DNA from: Candidatus Pacearchaeota archaeon
GTDB lineage: Archaea; Nanobdellota; Nanobdellia; Pacearchaeales; GW2011-AR1
Length of the DNA: 43,845 nt
Assembly (NCBI GenBank): GCA_016204145.1
Contig: JACQLK010000021.1
Span: 1-43,845 of the forward strand
Reading direction: 5' to 3'
The translations under genes and the position numbers were made by a program. Shown piece after piece: positions 29,222-35,772 of the stretch. Below the pieces are notes generated by a model. That model made no database searches, was not told the origin of the DNA, and worked only from the letters and a program-made list of their open reading frames with translations. Every line of letters starts with the position of its first letter. Within the stretch, counting starts at the first letter, position 1.

Positions 29222-29621
29222 AATATACAATCGAGCCGATTTTTGCAACACTCGGCCATCTTTCCAAAACCTCCCTTGCAATAGGTCCCTTAATTTGCGT
29301 TCCCTTTGGGTTTCCTTTGTCATCTTTCAATATTGCGACGGCGTTGTCCTCAAACGCAATTCTTTCCCCGTTGTATCTCCTGTACGGTTTTTTCAGCCGA
29401 ATTATTATCGCGTCGAAAACCTTTCCTTTCATATCTGGAATTCCTTTTTTTATGCTTACTTTTACAAAATCCGCAATCTTTGCGCCCATTTGTCTTCCTT
29501 TTTTTCCTTTTCCTCTTTTTACAGAAACAAGTCGGACCATTCTCGCGCCGCTGTTGTCGGCCGCGACTAATTCCGCTCCGAGGTTTACTCCCTTTGTCGC
29601 CCTCGCTGATATTGCTTTCAT
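29220..29621 (-). CDS. rpl14: Ribosomal protein uL14
   Basis: GAELVAADNSGARMVRLVSVKRGKGKKGRQ. Confidence 0.95.
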   Translation of the reverse strand: MKAISARATKGVNLGAELVAADNSGARMVRLVSVKRGKGKKGRQMGAKIADFVKVSIKKGIPDMKGKVFDAIIIRLKKPYRRYNGERIAFEDNAVAILKDDKGNPKGTQIKGPIAREVLERWPSVAKIGSIVY

Positions 29622-29677
29622 TTGAAATAACCTCGGAATAAATTTCTGATTAATGGAAATATCTGATTTGCTTTCAT
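29618..29677 (-). CDS. Candidate mini-ORF MKANQIFPLIRNLFRGYFK* between uS17 and uL14
   Basis: ATGA overlap with uS17 stop and ATGA overlap with uL14 start; exactly fills the gap. Confidence 0.35.
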   Translation of the reverse strand: MKANQIFPLIRNLFRGYFK

Positions 29678-30048
29678 TTTATTTTTTCCTCCGCCCCCTT
29701 TACCTTCTCAATTACCGTGAAATGGATTATCTTGCTTAAAGGTCTGCACTCTTGAACTTTTATAAGGTCGCCGACGTGAATTTTGTCTTCCATGCATGTC
29801 GGAAGATGCGCGTGGATTTTTGTTTTTGATTTTGCATACCTTTCGTATTTTCTTATGTAAATCATTCTCTCGAATTCTATCGCAACCCTTTTGTGGAATT
29901 TTCTTATCACTCTTCCCTCGAATATTCTTCCCCTTGCTCTTAAAGTTCCGTGAACATGGCAGTTTCTGTCGTTGCAAGCGGAATTTTTTGCCGTTTCAAC
30001 TGCGTCTTTCTTTTCCTTTGCTGACTTATTTTCATTTTTTGTTTTCAT
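29674..30048 (-). CDS. rps17: Ribosomal protein uS17
   Basis: VHGTLRARGRIFEGRVIRKFHKRVAIEFERMIYIRKYERYAKSKTKIHAHLP; start placed at MKTKNENK. Confidence 0.92.
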   Translation of the reverse strand: MKTKNENKSAKEKKDAVETAKNSACNDRNCHVHGTLRARGRIFEGRVIRKFHKRVAIEFERMIYIRKYERYAKSKTKIHAHLPTCMEDKIHVGDLIKVQECRPLSKIIHFTVIEKVKGAEEKIK

Positions 30049-30055
30049 CTTAAAT

Positions 30056-30355
30056 TCATTCGCTGATTGAGTCCCCCTCAAATCCGAGTTTTATGAGCAG
30101 AGGTTTTATCTTTTTTCTGTGGTCTCCCTGCAATTCAACTATGTTGTTCTTGAATGTTCCTCCGCATGCGAGCTCGTTCTTCAACGCCTTCGCGATTTTC
30201 TTCACATCCATTCCGCTTTCAAATCCCATTATCATTGTCGATATTTTTCCGAATTTTTTCTTTTCGGTTGTTATTTTTATTTTCTGCGAACTTTTTACTA
30301 TTTGTTCGCAAACGCACGCCTGCTGCGGCAAGCCGCATTTCGGGCAGATTTCCAT
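30056..30355 (-). CDS. Translation initiation factor aIF1 / SUI1
   Basis: MEICPKCGLPQQACVCE...FGKISTMIMGFESGMDVKKIAKALKNELACGGTFKNN. Confidence 0.92.
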   Translation of the reverse strand: MEICPKCGLPQQACVCEQIVKSSQKIKITTEKKKFGKISTMIMGFESGMDVKKIAKALKNELACGGTFKNNIVELQGDHRKKIKPLLIKLGFEGDSISE

Positions 30356-30486
30356 TATAAATTTCTCCTTGTGCAAAGTTCTTCTTTGTACGCCGGCTTT
30401 TTGCTGAAATTTATTTGAGCCGATTTTCCTATCGGCGATTTTGCAAAATCTCCAGATTTTTTATGCGTGAAAAATTTATTTTTCAT
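30355..30486 (-). CDS. Candidate 43-aa mini-ORF MKNKFFTHKKSGDFAKSPIGKSAQINFSKKPAYKEELCTRRNL* between uL29 and aIF1
   Basis: ATG overlaps uL29 3' end; TAA overlaps aIF1 ATG (TAATG); first part resembles mini-ORFs at 27288 and 35474. Confidence 0.4.
   Translation of the reverse strand: MKNKFFTHKKSGDFAKSPIGKSAQINFSKKPAYKEELCTRRNL
30415..30442 (-). repeat. Intergenic hairpin element, copy 2 (uL29-aIF1 gap)
   Basis: ttgagccgattttcctatcggcgatttt; stem gccgat/atcggc. Confidence 0.5.
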
Positions 30487-30655
30487 ATTTAGTTGAAGCG
30501 ATGATTTTTGCAATCATTCTTTTGATCTCCTTCGCTTTTGCGGCCTTTTGCGCGTTGGCGCTTGACTTTATCATTTCGATTTTCAATTCCTTGATCTTGC
30601 TTTCCTTTTCCGCTTTTCCCATTTTCGATATTTCACTGTATTTCATCGACGCCAT
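30476..30655 (-). CDS. rpl29: Ribosomal protein uL29 (59 aa)
   Basis: Hand translation MASMKYSEISKMGKAEKESKIKELKIEMIKSSANAQKAAKAKEIKRMIAKIIASTKYEK; ATG overlaps uS3 stop; absent from ORF track because of length. Confidence 0.88.
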   Translation of the reverse strand: MASMKYSEISKMGKAEKESKIKELKIEMIKSSANAQKAAKAKEIKRMIAKIIASTKYEK

Positions 30656-31326
30656 TATTTTTTCCTCGCCGGCTTTTTCAATTTCGCCCTTTCTTCGTTT
30701 TCAATTTTTATTTTTCCGAGTTTTTCTATGAATTCGTCGTTGATTGAAACGCTGTCGGTTATTTTTGCGTATGGCGATAATATTGCGACTTTCACTCCGA
30801 CTGTTCCCGGCTTTGTTTGCGCAATCGCCTGTGCCCTGTCGACGACTTTTGCGGAGTCGCCGGTTTTTTTCAAATATCCGTATGAAAATCTCCACGACTT
30901 GGCCCTCGCACTCGGCAATTTTCCTCCCAATCGTATTTCAACTCCCCGCGCGCCGGCGCCGATTATTTTTTGAAGCATCTTGTACGCGATGACTTTGAAT
31001 TTCAGGGGCCCGACGTTTTCAAGCGCGGTCGCAATTTCGTCGGCGACAATTTGCGCGTCAAACTCCGGATTTTTTATCTCGTCGATTTCAATGTGCGGAT
31101 TCTCGAGTTTGAATCTTCTTTTCAAAATTCCCGTGAGCTCCTCGATTCTCTCTCCGCCCCTCCCTATGACAAGCCCCGGCTTGCTCGTCGAGACAATTAT
31201 TTTCTCTCCGACCGGAGTGTACTCGATTCTGACCTTGCTCACTTTCCCCTTTCCGATTGAATTTTTTATGTATTCCCTTATTGTGAATTCTTCCTTCTTG
31301 AATTTTACGACGTTTTTTTCTTCCAT
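30655..31326 (-). CDS. rps3: Ribosomal protein uS3
   Basis: KHiK-type KH region VIGRGGERIEELTGILKRRF; GARGVEIRLGGKLPSARAKSWRFSYGYLKKTGD. Confidence 0.95.
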   Translation of the reverse strand: MEEKNVVKFKKEEFTIREYIKNSIGKGKVSKVRIEYTPVGEKIIVSTSKPGLVIGRGGERIEELTGILKRRFKLENPHIEIDEIKNPEFDAQIVADEIATALENVGPLKFKVIAYKMLQKIIGAGARGVEIRLGGKLPSARAKSWRFSYGYLKKTGDSAKVVDRAQAIAQTKPGTVGVKVAILSPYAKITDSVSINDEFIEKLGKIKIENEERAKLKKPARKK

Positions 31327-31329
31327 TTT

Positions 31330-31746
31330 TTATTTGCTCCTAAAACTAAACCCCCTCTTTTCAATAACCTCTTTTATTCTTTTAATTTCACTGGGTAAAA
31401 TTGGGAAAGCTATAGGCAGACGCGCATCATATAATTTTTTTGATAAATCGTCTCTTGTGAAATGATATCCCATTGCGCTCATTCCGATAATAAACAAATT
31501 AGGATTTATTTTTCTAACATGTTCGGTATAATCTTCAGAAGTTCCCTCTACTTGATAATTGTCTCCGGCATCAATTATAAGCACGTCATAATTTTTAGGA
31601 TTCCTTTCCCTATTGGCATAACTGGAATTGAGATTAAAATCAATTGTCTCGCATGGAAATTCGTCTTTCCATATCCTTGCTAATCCTTCTGGAGAATCTC
31701 CTTTAATCAACAAAATTCTCGGTTCTCTTGCTTGTTCTTGATTCAT
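31330..31746 (-). CDS. 138-aa protein inserted between uL22 and uS3, possibly receiver-like fold
   Basis: RILLIKGDSPEGL...YDVLIIDAGDNY...LFIIGMSAMGY...LPIAFPILPSEIKRIKEVI pattern; ATGA overlap with uL22. Confidence 0.7.
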   Translation of the reverse strand: MNQEQAREPRILLIKGDSPEGLARIWKDEFPCETIDFNLNSSYANRERNPKNYDVLIIDAGDNYQVEGTSEDYTEHVRKINPNLFIIGMSAMGYHFTRDDLSKKLYDARLPIAFPILPSEIKRIKEVIEKRGFSFRSK

Positions 31747-32330
31747 TTTTTCTTCTCCTCAGTTTTCTTCTTCGGAATTGCTTTAATAGTCATGTGCGTT
31801 CTTTTTTTTCTGACTGCGCCGAATTTTCCATAAGGTCTCGGCGCGTTGTTCGGAATCGCTTCTGAAATTATCGGATTCTCGACGCTGAGATAGTTTGCGT
31901 TTGAATTCAAACTTTTGAGCAATTTTATGAAAATCTCCGACGCGTTCTTCGGATATCTTCCCGACATTATGTTTCCTTTTCTGTGCGGGATTTCTCCTTT
32001 CATCGGAACCGCCTTTCTTTTCGCAATGACTTCTTCCAAATCGCTTATCGCCCTTTGAATCTCCTTTCCTTTTATGAATCTGCATATCGCTCCCGCAGTT
32101 TTCGTCGACATTGGAAGCGAGTTCGCGTTTACAACCGCTTCTGTTTTTTTCGGAACTTCTTTCTTTTTACTTTGGGAAACTTGAAAATCTCCGATTTTCT
32201 TTTTCTTTTCTTCGGGTTTTTTCTCCTTTGTTTTTTCAGAGGTTTCTTTTTTATTTTCTTCTTTGATTTCCGCTTTCAGCTTTTCTTTGTTTTCTTTTTC
32301 AAGTTTATTTTCGTTTTTTTCTTCCGCCAT
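31743..32330 (-). CDS. rpl22: Ribosomal protein uL22 with long charged N-terminal extension
   Basis: GAICRFIKGKEIQRAISDLEEVIAKRKAVPMKGEIPHRKG...GRYPKNASEIFIKLLKS. Confidence 0.92.
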   Translation of the reverse strand: MAEEKNENKLEKENKEKLKAEIKEENKKETSEKTKEKKPEEKKKKIGDFQVSQSKKKEVPKKTEAVVNANSLPMSTKTAGAICRFIKGKEIQRAISDLEEVIAKRKAVPMKGEIPHRKGNIMSGRYPKNASEIFIKLLKSLNSNANYLSVENPIISEAIPNNAPRPYGKFGAVRKKRTHMTIKAIPKKKTEEKKK

Positions 32331-32332
32331 TT

Positions 32333-32734
32333 TTATTTCTTCGCGTTCGCCTTTGTTCCTTTAGTTGCGCCTATTCCGGCTTTTCCGTGTTTTATTTTTC
32401 CTCTTGTCGGTGCGAATTCCCCGAATTTATGCCCAAGCATTTCTCCGACGACTTCAATGGGGACGAAGTTTCTTCCGTCGTGAATTTGGATTTTCATTCC
32501 GATCATTCCCGGAACAACTATCAAATCCCTTTTGTGCGTTCTTATCGCCTTGCTTCTCGCGATTTTTTTGTTCGCGCGGTTTATGAAATTCTCTATGTCG
32601 TTAAACTGTCTGAGAACAAATCTTCTTTCCCGCGAGGCAAGAAGCTTCGCAAACTCTCTGACATCAAGCGCTTTCATTTCTTCAATCGTCTTTCCTCTGA
32701 ATGTAAATTGTTTTTTTGTCGTTTCGTTTGCCAT
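32333..32734 (-). CDS. rps19: Ribosomal protein uS19
   Basis: FTFRGKTIEEMKALDVREFAKLLASRERR...VPIEVVGEMLGHKFGEFAPTR. Confidence 0.95.
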   Translation of the reverse strand: MANETTKKQFTFRGKTIEEMKALDVREFAKLLASRERRFVLRQFNDIENFINRANKKIARSKAIRTHKRDLIVVPGMIGMKIQIHDGRNFVPIEVVGEMLGHKFGEFAPTRGKIKHGKAGIGATKGTKANAKK

Positions 32735-32735
32735 T

Positions 32736-33068
32736 TTATATCAAGTCAGTCAATGAGGGATATTTAGTTCCGTATGTTGAAAAACTCCTTGAAGAAATTA
32801 CTCCTTCATGGGTTATTGTTATATCTTTTCTGTTAATATGATATCCCACAAAACAATCACCTGCATTGGCTTGAGGCCTGCAAAAATCAAAACCTTCGTC
32901 TTGCATCCCTTTAAATCTCTGTCCTGTGAATAATGCAAGTCCGCGATATTCATCGGAATCGTTTATTTTTCCGCTCCCGACGCTGATTATAATGACGTCT
33001 CCTTTTGCAAGCGACTCTAATTCCTCTGTCGTTTCCAACCTTTTTATTTTAATTTCATCTGTTTTCAT
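32736..33068 (-). CDS. 110-aa unknown protein inserted between uL2 and uS19
   Basis: MKTDEIKIKRLETTEELESLAKGDVIIISVG...; start placed 1 nt after uL2 stop, ends 1 nt before uS19. Confidence 0.7.
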   Translation of the reverse strand: MKTDEIKIKRLETTEELESLAKGDVIIISVGSGKINDSDEYRGLALFTGQRFKGMQDEGFDFCRPQANAGDCFVGYHINRKDITITHEGVISSRSFSTYGTKYPSLTDLI

Positions 33069-33069
33069 T

Positions 33070-33771
33070 TTACCTTTTCTTTCTCCCTGTTCTTCTTGGC
33101 CTAAGATGTCCGACTCTTGCTCCCGGAGGAGCGTTTCTCTTCGCAATTTTGCTCTTAGGTCTTTTTCCTCTTCCGGAACCGAACGGATGGTCGATTGCAT
33201 TGACCTTGACTGCTGAAGTTCTCGGCCAAAGTTTTCCTTTTGATTTTTTCAAGTGGAATTTTTTTCCGGCTTTCACAAACGGCTTGTCCAATCGCCCGGA
33301 GCCGGCAATGATTCCTATTACTGCCCTGCAATCCGGATTTAATTTCTTTTCTTTTTTTGAAGGAAGCATTATTTGAACAAAATTTTCCGATGTTCCGGTT
33401 ACAATGGCCGAGCTTCCGGCCGTCTTTATGAAAATTCCTCCGTCGCCGGGGCGCGATTCCACGTCGTAAATTTGCGTTTTCACGGGAATATCTTTCAGCC
33501 GGACTATGTTTCCGTTTTGAATCTCATTTGTATCGAATTTTATTTTCTGCCCTTCAATCATTCCTTCAAACGCAGGCATGTAAAAAGCTCCGCCGTTGTA
33601 AACAATCTTCGCCAAAGGGGCGGTGTGCGCGATTGAATTCTGCAATTTCACGACGGTTCCCTCTCCGGAAATTCTCGCGGGATATTTCAATTCAAATCTG
33701 TAAGCCCTTCTTCTTACTCTGTAAGTTCCGCTTCCCTTTCCTCTTGCTTGTGAAATTATTCTCTTAGCCAT
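33070..33771 (-). CDS. rpl2: Ribosomal protein uL2
   Basis: GRGKRPKSKIAKRNAPPGARVGHLRPRRTGRKK; NAIDHPFGSG. Confidence 0.95.
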   Translation of the reverse strand: MAKRIISQARGKGSGTYRVRRRAYRFELKYPARISGEGTVVKLQNSIAHTAPLAKIVYNGGAFYMPAFEGMIEGQKIKFDTNEIQNGNIVRLKDIPVKTQIYDVESRPGDGGIFIKTAGSSAIVTGTSENFVQIMLPSKKEKKLNPDCRAVIGIIAGSGRLDKPFVKAGKKFHLKKSKGKLWPRTSAVKVNAIDHPFGSGRGKRPKSKIAKRNAPPGARVGHLRPRRTGRKKR

Positions 33772-33775
33772 GTTA

Positions 33776-34012
33776 TTATATTATTCCCAACTTCGTCGCA
33801 ACGTCGATTGCGGGAGACGTTTTTTTTAATTTAACGTAAGCGTATCTTTTATTGTCTCTTAACAAAGTTCTTATTTTTTCAACTTTAACTTCAAACAAGT
33901 CCTCGATTTCTTTTTTTATTTTTTCCTTTGTCATTTCCTTTCCAAGTTGGAATGTCAGCGTGTTTTGCAATTCAATGAGCATTACCGCTTTTTCAGTTGT
34001 TACCGGTTTCAT
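33776..34012 (-). CDS. rpl23: Ribosomal protein uL23
   Basis: VTTEKAVMLIELQNTLTFQL...YAYVKLKK. Confidence 0.92.
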   Translation of the reverse strand: MKPVTTEKAVMLIELQNTLTFQLGKEMTKEKIKKEIEDLFEVKVEKIRTLLRDNKRYAYVKLKKTSPAIDVATKLGII

Positions 34013-34680
34013 CTTTTCAATTCCTCCGGAACTTCGTATTTTGAATATTCTTCAAACATATTTTTTCCATAAAGCAATCTTGAAAAACATTCGGCGGTGA
34101 GTTTGCAATCCTCGAGCGCGTTGTGCGCGTTTCCTTTCTGGACAATTTTCCCGTCGACGATTTGCGTTCTTTTGTCCGGAAGCCCGCAGAAATTCAAAAT
34201 GTTTGTGAGATTCATATTGCTCTCAAATCCGTCAGTATCTTTTCCTGGTCTTATAAGAAATTCATCATTTATCTTAAGATGCATTGCTTGGGCGATACTA
34301 TGCAGATCAAATGCCCTGTGCTGAATCGGCTTTTTCAATCCGTATTTCTTTGCTCTTATTTCAATTATGGAGATATCAAACTGCGGATTTTGGCATAAAA
34401 CGTTTCTCATCGCTCTTCCAGCCATCCATTTGAAGAAATTTTTCAAAAGCTCTTGTTGTGAAATTTTTTCCTCATCTCTTAATTCATCTTCTGTTTTTCC
34501 AATTATTACTAATGCGTCTTTTTCTATAAAATCGTCGTCGTCAATCCTAGATTCTTCCAAAAATTCTTCCATCGTATTCAAATCAATTGCGCCTATCTGC
34601 CATATTCCGCATTTCACTCTATCTAACCCGGAGGTCTCAATATCAAGAACAATCGGCATGATGTTTGATTTTATGCTCAT
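34009..34680 (-). CDS. DEDDh-type 3'-5' exonuclease inserted between uL4 and uL23
   Basis: IVLDIETSGLD (DxE), HNALEDC (HxAxxD) and 4-nt ATGA overlaps at both ends. Confidence 0.85.
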   Translation of the reverse strand: MSIKSNIMPIVLDIETSGLDRVKCGIWQIGAIDLNTMEEFLEESRIDDDDFIEKDALVIIGKTEDELRDEEKISQQELLKNFFKWMAGRAMRNVLCQNPQFDISIIEIRAKKYGLKKPIQHRAFDLHSIAQAMHLKINDEFLIRPGKDTDGFESNMNLTNILNFCGLPDKRTQIVDGKIVQKGNAHNALEDCKLTAECFSRLLYGKNMFEEYSKYEVPEELKR

Positions 34681-35474
34681 TTTAATTTTTCCCCCAATTC
34701 CTTGATTGCTTCTTCCGTGTAAACCGTCAATCTCCCGAGTCCGCCATTTGCCAAATCGTTGACGCCGAGGTTTCCGACTTTTGCAACGTCGATGATTTTT
34801 GAATTTGTTTTTTCCTTGTTTCCCGTCACGAGAAGCATCCCTGCATTTTGCTTGTATTTTCTTCCCCTTAATTTTCCTTTTCCGCTTCTCATTGTTTTTA
34901 TCCTTAATGCAAGTCCGAAAAGCTTTTCCTCAAGAATATTTTTCAGCAATTTCACAAAATCCTTTGTCTTCAACCCGAGAACTTTTGATTCAATGACAAA
35001 AGGAAGGTTTTTTATTTTCTCGTCTTTCAATGTGAAATATTTCTTTGACAATTTCTCGGAATTTGCCGTCGCGATGATTGCGGATTTCAACGCAATTCCC
35101 ATTTCTTTTTTGTTTATTTTTTTTCTCGTAAGCATTTTCAAAATTTTCGGAGGATGCGCCCTTCTTCCGCCTCGCGTGCTCGGCGCTGTCGCGCCTTCCC
35201 AATTGAACTGGCTTCCCCTTCGCGAAAATATTTTTCTCGGAATTCTTGAAAGCCCCTTTCCCCGGTCGGATTTCCAAACGTGTCTTCTATGGCTCAGAAT
35301 TCCGGAGGCGGAAGATTGATTTCCGCTCATTGGCGAAGGTGCATACGGTTGCTTTATCTTCTTCGCTTCAAGAACTTTTGCGACGATGTCTTCTCTTATA
35401 TTTTCATTGAAAAATTTCGGCAACTCGATTTCCTTTGATTTTTTCCCGCTTGAATCGAAAACTTGCGCTTTCAT
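34677..35474 (-). CDS. rpl4: Ribosomal protein uL4
   Basis: GARRAHPPK-like GGRRAHPPK, GKGLSRIPRKIFSRRGSQFNWEGATAPSTRGGRRAHPP. Confidence 0.94.
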   Translation of the reverse strand: MKAQVFDSSGKKSKEIELPKFFNENIREDIVAKVLEAKKIKQPYAPSPMSGNQSSASGILSHRRHVWKSDRGKGLSRIPRKIFSRRGSQFNWEGATAPSTRGGRRAHPPKILKMLTRKKINKKEMGIALKSAIIATANSEKLSKKYFTLKDEKIKNLPFVIESKVLGLKTKDFVKLLKNILEEKLFGLALRIKTMRSGKGKLRGRKYKQNAGMLLVTGNKEKTNSKIIDVAKVGNLGVNDLANGGLGRLTVYTEEAIKELGEKLK

Positions 35475-35524
35475 TATGCAAAACTCCTCCAGTTTTGTAT
35501 GCTGAAAAATTTCCTGTTTTTCAT
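35474..35524 (-). CDS. Candidate mini-ORF MKNRKFFSIQNWRSFA* upstream of uL4
   Basis: ATGA overlap with the 83-aa gene stop; TAATG overlap with uL4 start; GGAGG in loop of CAAAACT-GGAGG-AGTTTTG hairpin. Confidence 0.45.
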   Translation of the reverse strand: MKNRKFFSIQNWRSFA

Positions 35525-35772
35525 TTTATTTCAATTCCATATCTTCTCTTTAATTCCTTTGAATTGTTAAATAAATAATCATCATACATTGTCGTATCAA
35601 TTAGAAAGCTTTTTGCTACTTCCATCGTCTGCAAATATTCATCAACCGCAACTTGAGGAGATACATTTCTGTTTCCCCCCTTTTCAATCACAGATTCCAA
35701 TTGATTGACTTTTGATTTCAACGCTTCAATTATTCCCTTTTCCAATAAATCTCCATTGACTTTGTATCTCAT
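35521..35772 (-). CDS. 83-aa unknown protein inserted between uL3 and uL4
   Basis: Open frame with ATGA overlap to uL3. Confidence 0.65.
   Translation of the reverse strand: MRYKVNGDLLEKGIIEALKSKVNQLESVIEKGGNRNVSPQVAVDEYLQTMEVAKSFLIDTTMYDDYLFNNSKELKRRYGIEIK

Noticed and set aside
33069-33200. N-terminal part of the 154-aa ORF (32736-33200)
   Set aside because: Out-of-frame reading of the uL2 3' end; real start likely ATG at 33068.
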